A stretch of 32,067 bases of DNA from Oscillospiraceae bacterium (GCA_022508925.1 JAFLUF010000019.1:1-32067); one strand, 5' to 3'. Shown: positions 19,576-27,300, numbered from the stretch's first letter. Notes: generated from the sequence alone by a model not told the origin. Numbers and translations are program-made.

Positions 19576-20334
19576 ATGACAAGAATAGTAATATCAGGCG
19601 CCTGCGGAAGAATGGGCAGAGTAATAGCGCGCCTTTGCGAAGAGCGCGAGGACTGTACGGTCATAGCGGGAGTTGACAGGCTTTGTGAAAAATACGCTGA
19701 TTTTCCCGTGTACAAAAGCGTTTTTGACCTTCCCGAAAAGCCGGACGTTATCATAGATTTTTCACACCCTTCGGCTCTTGAGGACTTGCTTTCGTATTGC
19801 AAGATAAACGGCGTTCCCGCGGTTTTCGCTACCACAGGATATTCCGACGATGAGCGCGCGAAAATAGTCTCTGCTTCGGCGGAAATTCCCGTGTTTTTCA
19901 CGTTCAATATGTCGCTCGGAATAAATCTGCTCGTTGAGCTTGCGAGAAAAGCCACGCAGATATTGGGCGGAGAATTTGATATTGAGATCCTTGAAAAACA
20001 TCACAACCGTAAAATGGACGCCCCCTCGGGCACGGCTATCATGATAGCCGAGGCGATAAACGAGGAGCTTGGAAATACAAAGCATTATGTATACGACCGC
20101 CATTCCGTGAGAAAGCCGCGCGATAAAAGCGAGATAGGAATGCACGCTGTACGCGGCGGCACTATAGTCGGAGAACACGACATAATCTTCGCGGGGCACG
20201 ACGAGGTGATTACGCTCTCTCACTCGGCGCAGAGCCGCGAGGTGTTTGCCGCGGGCGCGGTAAACGCGGCTGTATTCCTAAGCGGAAAGCCCGCGGGACT
20301 TTACGCCATGAACGATTTGATTAAGTCGATTTGA
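19576..20334 (+). CDS. dapB: 4-hydroxy-tetrahydrodipicolinate reductase
   Basis: IVISGACGRMGRVIARLC, VIIDFSHPSAL, EKHHNRKMDAPSGTA, MHAVRGGTIVGEHDIIFAG. Confidence 0.97.
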   Translation: MTRIVISGACGRMGRVIARLCEEREDCTVIAGVDRLCEKYADFPVYKSVFDLPEKPDVIIDFSHPSALEDLLSYCKINGVPAVFATTGYSDDERAKIVSASAEIPVFFTFNMSLGINLLVELARKATQILGGEFDIEILEKHHNRKMDAPSGTAIMIAEAINEELGNTKHYVYDRHSVRKPRDKSEIGMHAVRGGTIVGEHDIIFAGHDEVITLSHSAQSREVFAAGAVNAAVFLSGKPAGLYAMNDLIKSI

Positions 20335-20349
20335 TCAAGGAGGATTAAG

Positions 20350-20796
20350 ATGAAGCTTGAAGTTACAGAAAACGTATCCGCCGTTTCCTTTTACAACGTT
20401 CCTCTGGACAGAACTATCATGGAGGACACACTGAGAATTGTCGCGAACGCGGGGATAAATGTCGATATGATCTCCATGACCGCCCCGACTTCCGAGATAT
20501 TCAGCTTTGGCTTTACGGTAAATGACGATGATATACCGAAGCTTCTCGGAGTTGTAAAGGAGCTTAGGGAAAAGGACTGCGTTTCGCCGATGATAAACAG
20601 CTCAAACCGCAAGATCGTGATAAAAACAGGCGAGATGACCGAAACCGTCGGATTCGCGGCGCGCGTATTTGAGATACTCAACCGTCTTGAGGCTATGATC
20701 CTGATGATAACGACAAGCGTTGACGAGATCTCCGTGCTTATAAGAAACGCCGACGCCGACGCTGTTTGTTCGGCATTTGAAAAGGAGCTGTCGTAA
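20350..20796 (+). CDS. Stand-alone tandem-ACT protein resembling the aspartokinase regulatory domain
   Basis: 148 aa; VSFYNVPLDRTIMEDTLRIVANAGINVDMISMTAP (ACT 1) and VGFAARVFEILNRLEAMILMITTSVDEISVLI (ACT 2); no kinase domain. Confidence 0.82.
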   Translation: MKLEVTENVSAVSFYNVPLDRTIMEDTLRIVANAGINVDMISMTAPTSEIFSFGFTVNDDDIPKLLGVVKELREKDCVSPMINSSNRKIVIKTGEMTETVGFAARVFEILNRLEAMILMITTSVDEISVLIRNADADAVCSAFEKELS

Positions 20797-21737
20797 TGGG
20801 GCTTCTGCTTTTGTTGAGCGAGGCGGCAGATTCAGCGGATATGGAAGCTTCCTCAGCGCCCGAGCCTACTCTTAACGACGCGATACATGGGCTTGTTGAA
20901 AAGCCTGAGACTACCCTTAACGCTATCGTAGAGTTTTTCGCGTCGCTGTGGACTGCCTTTTTGAACGCTATTCCTTCAATAATCCTCGCTATAATTGTTC
21001 TTATAATCGGTCTTATCCTGACAAAGCTCTGCGTAAAGCTTATGTCTAAGGGCCTTTCCAAAACCAAGCTCGAGCTTACGGTAGTAAAATTTACAACACA
21101 AATTACCAAAATAGTACTTTATGTTCTTTTGCTCACTATCGTTTTAAGCATGCTCGGAATACCCTCGACTTCTGTCATTACTGTGATTGGCACGGCAGGG
21201 GTCGCGATAGGACTTGCTTTGCAAAATTCGCTGTCAAACGTCGCGGGCGGATTTATTCTTATGCTGACAAAGCCGTTTAAGATAGGCGATTATATAGTGA
21301 CTAACGGAGTAGAGGGTTTTGTAACACATATTTCCATTATGCACACTCGCCTTGACAGCGTCACAAATCAGGCAATATTCGTGCCGAACGGTCTTGCCGT
21401 AAACGCGACTATTATAAACAATTCAGGAAACGATACGCGCCGAGTTGATCTATCTCTGTCCATTTCCTACAATAATGATTTTTATATAGCGCAAAAAGTT
21501 ATTAAAGACATAATAGAAGCACATGAGCTTGTTGATAAGACAAAGCCCATTGATGTAAGAATGAAGGAGCACGGAGAAAGCGCTATTATCATCACGGCGC
21601 GCTCGTGGTGTAAGACCGAGGACTATTGGACGGTTTATTTCGACCTTACCGAGCAGATAAGAAAGGCGTTTATTGAAAACGATATCGAGATCCCGTTCAA
21701 TCAGCTTGACGTGCATATCGATAATATAGGTAAATAA
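20796..21737 (+). CDS. MscS-family mechanosensitive ion channel
   Basis: SVITVIGTAGVAIGLALQNSLSNVAGGFILMLTKPFKIGDYIVTNGVEGFV...IFVPNGLAVNATIINNS; start overlaps the ACT stop. Confidence 0.93.
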   Translation: MGLLLLLSEAADSADMEASSAPEPTLNDAIHGLVEKPETTLNAIVEFFASLWTAFLNAIPSIILAIIVLIIGLILTKLCVKLMSKGLSKTKLELTVVKFTTQITKIVLYVLLLTIVLSMLGIPSTSVITVIGTAGVAIGLALQNSLSNVAGGFILMLTKPFKIGDYIVTNGVEGFVTHISIMHTRLDSVTNQAIFVPNGLAVNATIINNSGNDTRRVDLSLSISYNNDFYIAQKVIKDIIEAHELVDKTKPIDVRMKEHGESAIIITARSWCKTEDYWTVYFDLTEQIRKAFIENDIEIPFNQLDVHIDNIGK

Positions 21738-21751
21738 TTTTAAAAAATCAC

Positions 21752-21780
21752 TTGACATAATTAAGGTTTAAGTGTATAAT
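21752..21780 (+). promoter_or_regulatory. Consensus sigma-A promoter
   Basis: TTGACA (21752-21757)-N17-TATAAT (21775-21780). Confidence 0.88.
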
Positions 21781-21786
21781 ATCTTT

Positions 21787-21961
21787 GTGGTAAGGGCATT
21801 CCGAGCCGAGGTGTTTTCCGAGGCTTTGGTCTGTACTTGCCGATAAGAACATCTGGTAATCTGACGGCGAAATTTTATTGAGCCGAAAGCGAGCCGATCT
21901 TTACAGGATATCTGTATAATTTCGCGTCTTTCGGTTGTTTGCCGGAGGACGCGTTTTGTTT
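21787..21961 (+). ncRNA. Candidate cis-regulatory leader RNA (unassigned riboswitch-like element with terminator)
   Basis: Stem GGTAAG/CTTGCC enclosing CCGAGCC/GGCTTTGG; helix 21863-21874/21918-21928 (11 bp, one bulge); 12-bp terminator 21923-21934/21942-21953 followed by TTTTGTTTG. The last two overlap and exclude each other. Confidence 0.75.
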
Positions 21962-21981
21962 GTTATTGAAAGGAACAGCCT

Positions 21982-22230
21982 ATGGAGCAGGAAAAACGTG
22001 TGGCGATAATCTCAATGATCATCAGCGACAGCGAGAGCGTTTCGAGCGTAAACGATCTTCTGCACGAATACGGGGAGTACATTCAGGGCAGAATGGGACT
22101 GCCGTACCGTGAGAGGGGATTAAATATAATCTGCGTGGTTGCGGACGCGCCCGCGGATATTATCTCCGCGCTTTCCGGAAAACTCGGAAGGCTGAACGGA
22201 GTAACATCAAAAGCGGTTTATTCTAAATAA
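21982..22230 (+). CDS. TM1266-type (iron-only hydrogenase system) putative regulator, ACT-like fold
   Basis: MEQEKRVAIISMIISDSESVSSVNDLLHEYGEYIQGRMGLPYRERGLNIICVVADAPADIISALSGKLGRLNGVTSKAVYSK; RBS GAAAGGA. Confidence 0.8.
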   Translation: MEQEKRVAIISMIISDSESVSSVNDLLHEYGEYIQGRMGLPYRERGLNIICVVADAPADIISALSGKLGRLNGVTSKAVYSK

Positions 22231-22247
22231 AGAAGGGAAGAATTTGT

Positions 22248-23306
22248 ATGAAAAAAAGAATATGTTCTGTTATCATGGCGATGTTCTGTATGTTTGCTTT
22301 TACCGCCTGTAACGCCGAAACAGGCAGCTCGGAGAGCTCGGATACCGTAAACAATTCAAGCAGTACAGGCAATGCAGGCGGCAATACAGTCTCATCTGAC
22401 GAAAACAGCAGTACCCCTGAGAAAATGCCCGAAAAGGTGACGGTCGCGGCGTTAAACGGTCCCACCGGTATGGGTATGGTAAAGCTTATGGACGATGACG
22501 AAAAGAACGATTACGGCTATGATTTCATTCTCGCGGGCGCGGCTGATGAAATAACTCCCCGTCTTATAAAGGGCGAGATAGATATAGCGTGCGTTCCCGC
22601 AAACTTAGCCGCCGTGCTTTACTCGAAAACCTCGGGTGAAATTCAGACGCTTGCGGTAAACACGCTCGGCGTTCTGTATATCGTTGAAAACGGAAATACG
22701 GTAAATTCCGTCGCGGATTTAAAGGGAAAGACTGTATATTCCGCGGGAAAGGGAGCCACTCCCGAATACGCGCTCAACTTTATTCTCTCAAGCAACGGCA
22801 TTTTAAGCGACGTAAACATCGAGTGGAAAAGCGAACACGCCGAGTGCTTAGCGGCGCTTGAGGCAAATCCAAACGCGGTGGCGATGCTTCCTCAGCCGTT
22901 TGCAACTACCGCAATGAGCAAAAATGAAAATACCCGCGTGGCTATCGACCTTAACGACGCGTGGGATGATCTGAATCTTTCAAGCTCGCTGCTCACGGGA
23001 GTTATAATTGTCCGCAAGGGCTTTGCCGAGGAATATCCCGCCGCTGTAAATGAGTTTATGAGCCGCTACGGCGAGTCTGTTAAATTCGTAAACGAAAACG
23101 TGACCGACGCCGCGCAGCTTGTCGGAAAGTATGAGATAGTTCCCGCGGCGGTTGCGGAAAAGGCTATCCCCAATTGTCATATCGTCTGCATAACCGGCAC
23201 GGAAATGAAGGAAAAACTCTCGGGCTATCTGCAGGTGCTCTTTGACCAGCTTCCCGCGTCTGTCGGCGGAGCAATGCCGGGCGATGACTTTTATTACGGT
23301 GCATAA
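22248..23306 (+). CDS. ABC transporter substrate-binding lipoprotein (NMT1/SsuA-like)
   Basis: Lipobox FAFTACN, Ser/Asn-rich linker, VAALNGPTGMGMVKL, GEIDIACVPANLAAVLY, VADLKGKTVYSAGKGATPEYAL. Confidence 0.9.
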   Translation: MKKRICSVIMAMFCMFAFTACNAETGSSESSDTVNNSSSTGNAGGNTVSSDENSSTPEKMPEKVTVAALNGPTGMGMVKLMDDDEKNDYGYDFILAGAADEITPRLIKGEIDIACVPANLAAVLYSKTSGEIQTLAVNTLGVLYIVENGNTVNSVADLKGKTVYSAGKGATPEYALNFILSSNGILSDVNIEWKSEHAECLAALEANPNAVAMLPQPFATTAMSKNENTRVAIDLNDAWDDLNLSSSLLTGVIIVRKGFAEEYPAAVNEFMSRYGESVKFVNENVTDAAQLVGKYEIVPAAVAEKAIPNCHIVCITGTEMKEKLSGYLQVLFDQLPASVGGAMPGDDFYYGA

Positions 23307-23329
23307 CGCGAAATAATAAAACACAAATC

Positions 23330-23354
23330 GGGGCAGAGAAATTGTCTCTGCCCC
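23330..23354 (+). other. Intercistronic hairpin between the substrate-binding-protein and permease genes
   Basis: GGGGCAGAGA-AATTG-TCTCTGCCCC, 10-bp perfect stem followed by ATAGTTTTA. Confidence 0.8.
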
Positions 23355-23383
23355 ATAGTTTTAACAAAACGGGAGGTGAACAG

Positions 23384-24130
23384 GTGAAAAAAGCGCTGAT
23401 AACTGCCGCCGGAATACTATTCTGGCTTATCGTCTGGCAGATAGCGGCAATTGCCGTTAACAGCCGGATTTTGCTTGTTTCTCCCATTGATGTTGTCGTA
23501 AGGCTTTCCGAGCTTGTTGTCATGGCGGATTTCTGGGGAAGCGTCCTATTCTCCGCGGCGAGGATAATGCTTGGCTTTTTTCTCGGACTTGTCACAGGAA
23601 CGCTGCTTGCGGTGCTTTCGGGGAAATTTCGTGTTATCCGCGTTATTTTTTCCCCGCTCATTTCCGTTATGAAGTCAATCCCGGTTGCTTCCTTCACCAT
23701 TCTCGCATTGTTCTGGATAAGCTCGGAAAACCTTTCCGTGCTTGTAACCTTTCTTATCTGCACGCCGATAGTTTGCTCCAATATGCAGGCGGGAATTGAC
23801 AGCCTCGACCCAAAGCTTGAGGAGATGTCCAAGGTGTTTAAAATCCCCTCGTGGCGAAGATTTTCGAGAGTTTATCTGTCTCAGCTCATGCCGCATTTCC
23901 GTTCCGCTTCGGCGCTTGCGATAGGACTTTCGTGGAAATCGGGCGCGGCGGCGGAGGTTATAGGCATACCCGACGGCTCGATAGGCGAAAAGCTTTTTAT
24001 GTCGAAGATATACCTCGAAACAGCCGACCTGTTCGCGTGGACAGCGGCGGTGATATTGCTCAGTCTGCTGTGCGAAAAGCTGTTTTTGCTTTTGGTGGGA
24101 ATACTGCAGAAAAAGATCGAACGAATATAA
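23384..24130 (+). CDS. ABC transporter permease (SsuC/TauC-like)
   Basis: Six-TM BPD-type permease; SPLISVMKSIPVASFTILALFW, LDPKLEEMSKVFKIPSWRRFSRVYLSQLMPHF, GLSWKSGAAAEVIGIPDGSIGEKL. GTG start with RBS GGGAGG. Confidence 0.9.
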   Translation: MKKALITAAGILFWLIVWQIAAIAVNSRILLVSPIDVVVRLSELVVMADFWGSVLFSAARIMLGFFLGLVTGTLLAVLSGKFRVIRVIFSPLISVMKSIPVASFTILALFWISSENLSVLVTFLICTPIVCSNMQAGIDSLDPKLEEMSKVFKIPSWRRFSRVYLSQLMPHFRSASALAIGLSWKSGAAAEVIGIPDGSIGEKLFMSKIYLETADLFAWTAAVILLSLLCEKLFLLLVGILQKKIERI

Positions 24131-24152
24131 TGAAAGGATTAGATGGTAAAAT

Positions 24153-24728
24153 ATGCCTAAGGCCGAAAATATCCGCAAATCGTTTCATGATAAGCCTGTT
24201 CTGAATAATTTCACTCATGACTTTGACGAGGGGAAAATAACGGCGCTTGTCGGACAGTCGGGCTGCGGAAAAACGACACTGTTGTCTGTTCTGATGGGGC
24301 TTATTCCCGCGGACAGCGGAACGCTCACCGGTTTTGACAAGCCGATAAGCGCTGTTTTCCAGGAGGACAGACTGTGCGATAATCTTACTGTTTCCGCCAA
24401 CATTCGCCTTGTTACGGGAAAACGCTTTACAAAAGCCGAAATCGAAAAAGAGCTTTGCGAAGTAGAGCTTTCCGGCTGTGCCGAAAAACCCGTCCGCGAG
24501 CTTTCCGGCGGAATGAAGCGCAGAACGGCTATCGTAAGAGCCATGCTTGCCGAAAGCGAAATTCTGTTTCTTGACGAGCCGTTCAAAGGGCTTGACAGCG
24601 AAACAAAACGTGTTGTAATAGAATACGTCCGAAAAAAAGCCGAGGGCAAGACCGTCATTTTCGTAACTCACGACAGGGAAGAGTGCGAATTGCTCGCAGA
24701 TGAAACGGTAGAGCTCATCAGTTTATAA
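24153..24728 (+). CDS. ABC transporter ATP-binding protein (short, SsuB-like)
   Basis: GQSGCGKTTL, RELSGGMKRRTAIVRAM, ILFLDEPFKGLD; 191 aa. Confidence 0.9.
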   Translation: MPKAENIRKSFHDKPVLNNFTHDFDEGKITALVGQSGCGKTTLLSVLMGLIPADSGTLTGFDKPISAVFQEDRLCDNLTVSANIRLVTGKRFTKAEIEKELCEVELSGCAEKPVRELSGGMKRRTAIVRAMLAESEILFLDEPFKGLDSETKRVVIEYVRKKAEGKTVIFVTHDREECELLADETVELISL

Positions 24729-25212
24729 CAGCCGTCGCGATATTCAGATAACTCGCGAAGATCACCCACAGCAGATACGGAATGTTTATAAACGCCGCGG
24801 CGCGGTTTATTCTGTAAAATTTTAAGATCATCACGATTATCAGTATCAGAAGCGCGATGATCACTATTACTGCGGTCCACAGCGCCTGAAATCTGAAAAA
24901 TACTATGCTCCACGAGAAATTCACCAAAAGCTGAATGCAGTATATCCTGAGCGCGCTCTGAATATCCTTCTTATCGGCGTTCGACGCGCCGATAATACAG
25001 GCTGAAACGCCCATAAGCGCGTAAAGAATGCTCCATACGATAGGGAAAACGATTCCCGGCGGCGAGAGCGGCGGTCTTTCGAGAGTCAGATAAATATCGC
25101 TGAAATTCCCCGCGAAAAGGCTTGACGCAACTCCCACAAGCTCAGCCGCGAGAATATAGATCAACAGATCTGAAACCTTACACTTTTTTATGGCGTTAAT
25201 CAACTTAATCAC
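24718..25212 (-). CDS. TspO/MBR-family protein
   Basis: LTLERPPLSPPGIVFPIVWSILYALMGVSACII, LLVNFSWSIVFFRFQALWTAVIVI: five-TM TspO pattern. Confidence 0.9.
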   Translation of the reverse strand: MIKLINAIKKCKVSDLLIYILAAELVGVASSLFAGNFSDIYLTLERPPLSPPGIVFPIVWSILYALMGVSACIIGASNADKKDIQSALRIYCIQLLVNFSWSIVFFRFQALWTAVIVIIALLILIIVMILKFYRINRAAAFINIPYLLWVIFASYLNIATAVIN

Positions 25213-25285
25213 TTGTCCTTTCGATTTTTGTAAATCTTATGGACAAATTTGATGGAATATTACAAAAAATTATAGCCATGCATAC

Positions 25286-25377
25286 AAAAAGTCTTTGGGA
25301 AAAGGGCTTGGGCGCATTATGCGCCTTCGGCGCAAAACGCTAACCTTTCTACAGAAAGGGTTTTCCACAAAACTTTT
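25286..25377 (-). repeat. Palindromic intergenic repeat, copy A
   Basis: Minus strand GGAAAACCCTTTCTGTAGAAAGGTT...GCGCCGAAGGCGC...CCCTTTTCCCAAAGACTTTTT; shares blocks with 32014-32067. Confidence 0.6.
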
Positions 25378-25384
25378 TATTCTG

Positions 25385-26902
25385 TTAATTTTGTACTTCT
25401 TTCATCGTTTTATTCTTTAGGTAGATATAAAGCTTAGGCGAAACCTTTTTGAGCGTTTTCTTTGCCGCGATAAACGCGTCGTCCTTCATCTTCGCGGTCT
25501 TGTACAAAAACTTTCTCGGATAGCTCGGCGAGGTTATTTTCTTGTCGAGCTTTGCCTCGGCGATCTTCGCCTTTTCCTCGGGAAGCTCGTATATCGCCTT
25601 GTATTTTTTCACCAGCTTGTTGAAGTTGTATGCCATGTAGAGAATATCGTACTTCGGATACTGCGGCATTCTGAGCTGAACAGGGTCGTTAGGGTCGACC
25701 TTCGGGTCTATGAATCCGCCGTCGCGCGCGGTCTGCTCGAGTATCGTCATCGGATAAGGGTAGAAGATATTCGGTATGACCTTGTCCACATCGAGCTTCG
25801 CGTTTAGCTTTACAGTTTCAAGCGACAGCTCGAGCGTTTCATACGGAAGTCCGACGATGTTGTAGGTAAGCGCGGTTATCTTGTACTTTCTGAACCACTT
25901 TGAAACCTCTATCATGTGGTCGTTTTTCATGTTTCTGTGCAGATATTTTTTGCGGAATTCCTCGTTTCCGTTTTCAAGGCCGATGTCTATCATATAACAG
26001 CCGCCCTCTTTGAGGGTCTTTACCATTTCCTCGTCGAGAATGTCAAAGCGCAGATTGCAGTTGAACGGAAGATGTATCTTCTCAATGTACATGGGCATAA
26101 ACTCATAGAACCATTCCTTGTACATATTGAAGATAGCGTCGCGGAACTCGATGAATTTTATCGTCGGGTGTTTTTCAAGCAGCAGCTCCAACAGCTCAAT
26201 TGCCTTTTTCGGGCTTCTGAAACGGCAGTATTTAAGCTTGTTGGGGTAGATATTGCGAAACTGTGAGTTTCCGCAGTAGGTGCAGGCAAACAGACAGCCG
26301 CGTGAGAGCATGACCATTGCGGTAAAATTTTTCGAGCGGTCGAGGTTTTCATAGTCGAAAAGGTCAAAATCGGGGAAGGGAAGCTCGTCGAGGTCTTCAA
26401 TAAGCGGACGCACGGGATTTTTTACTACCTCGCCGTTTTCAAGCTTGAAGTATATGCTCTGTATATCGGTTCTTGAAACTCCGTCGCGAAGGCTGTCCAT
26501 ATATTCAAGCCACGGATATTCTCCCTCTCCGACGATAACCATATCAACGCCGCGTATTTTTATGCACTCGTCCGGAACGAGAATAGCGTGATATCCTCCG
26601 ACTCCCACCGGAATATCCGGAAGCTCGCCGTCAAGCCACCCGCACATCTCCGTTACAAACGGAACAGCGGTAGTTCTCAGCGTAAAGCCGATAACATCGG
26701 GAGAAAACTCCTTTACCTTTGAGATAAACTCGTCCTTTTCCGGCATATAAAGCAGATGATAAAGCTGAACGTCATATCCGCCCTGCTTTAATACCGCTGA
26801 GATAGAAGCCAGGCCTTCGCTGTAGTTTCCGAGACGGTTTTTATTATATTTTCCCTCTTCAAGAAAGTCGGGGTAAATCAAAAGCAATCTTTTCGGTGAC
26901 AT
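25385..26902 (-). CDS. B12-binding-domain type radical SAM protein
   Basis: LLLIYPDFLEEG, VIGFTLRTTAV, VIVGEGE, GCLFACTYCGN (CxxxCxxC), DIGLENGNEEFRKKYLHR. ATG 26902 preceded by AGGAGG. Confidence 0.92.
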   Translation of the reverse strand: MSPKRLLLIYPDFLEEGKYNKNRLGNYSEGLASISAVLKQGGYDVQLYHLLYMPEKDEFISKVKEFSPDVIGFTLRTTAVPFVTEMCGWLDGELPDIPVGVGGYHAILVPDECIKIRGVDMVIVGEGEYPWLEYMDSLRDGVSRTDIQSIYFKLENGEVVKNPVRPLIEDLDELPFPDFDLFDYENLDRSKNFTAMVMLSRGCLFACTYCGNSQFRNIYPNKLKYCRFRSPKKAIELLELLLEKHPTIKFIEFRDAIFNMYKEWFYEFMPMYIEKIHLPFNCNLRFDILDEEMVKTLKEGGCYMIDIGLENGNEEFRKKYLHRNMKNDHMIEVSKWFRKYKITALTYNIVGLPYETLELSLETVKLNAKLDVDKVIPNIFYPYPMTILEQTARDGGFIDPKVDPNDPVQLRMPQYPKYDILYMAYNFNKLVKKYKAIYELPEEKAKIAEAKLDKKITSPSYPRKFLYKTAKMKDDAFIAAKKTLKKVSPKLYIYLKNKTMKEVQN

Positions 26903-26949
26903 TTTGACCTCCTGAGCCATAGATGTTTTAATAAATAATATCACTATAT

Positions 26950-26979
26950 ATTGTATCACAACCCAAGCGGTTATGTCAA
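26950..26979 (-). promoter_or_regulatory. Promoter for the radical SAM gene
   Basis: Minus strand TTGACA-N18-TACAAT; divergent from the 27018 promoter. Confidence 0.7.
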
Positions 26980-27017
26980 TATCTTTTTTGAATTTTCCGA
27001 GAATTTAATTGTATCGC

Positions 27018-27046
27018 TTGACATAACGTGAAAAAAATACTATAAT
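27018..27046 (+). promoter_or_regulatory. Consensus promoter for the Cys-rich small protein
   Basis: TTGACA-N17-TATAAT. Confidence 0.85.
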
Positions 27047-27070
27047 TAAGCTATGAAAGAGGGAATGGCC

Positions 27071-27250
27071 ATGCTTGAGTTTCTTGCGGAAAATTGGGGA
27101 AATCTGCTTGTGGGCGGACTGCTTTTGGCGGCGGTGGTATTCGTAGTGATAAAACTGATAAAAGAAGGCGGCCGCGGAAAAAGCTCGTGCTGCTCGGACT
27201 GTTCAAAGTGCAGAGGCTGTACGAACGAAAAAGAGGGAAAGCGGAAATGA
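27071..27250 (+). CDS. FeoB-associated Cys-rich membrane protein
   Basis: MLEFLAENWGNLLVGGLLLAAVVFVVIKLIKEGGRGKSSCCSDCSKCRGC: one TM then CCxxCxxCxxC. Start with RBS AGAGGGA. Confidence 0.85.
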   Translation: MLEFLAENWGNLLVGGLLLAAVVFVVIKLIKEGGRGKSSCCSDCSKCRGCTNEKEGKRK

Positions 27251-27256
27251 TACGAT

Positions 27257-27296
27257 AATTAACGCGCAACGCATAGCTTTGCGCGTTAATTTTTTA
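27257..27296 (+). terminator. Rho-independent terminator
   Basis: AATTAACGCGCAA/TTGCGCGTTAATT 13-bp stem plus T-tract. Confidence 0.92.
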
Positions 27297-27300
27297 CTAC

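Noticed and set aside
21787-21961. TPP riboswitch interpretation because of GAACATCTGGTAATCTGACGGCGAAA
   Set aside because: Superficially like the TPP 3' core (CTGATCTGGATAATACCAGCGTAGGGAA), but the CTGAGA core and the 3' P1 context are missing.
25310-25334. Possible CRISPR-like repeat GCGCATTATGCGCCTTCGGCGC
   Set aside because: Single locus, no regularly spaced direct repeats; better explained as a palindrome within the intergenic repeat.
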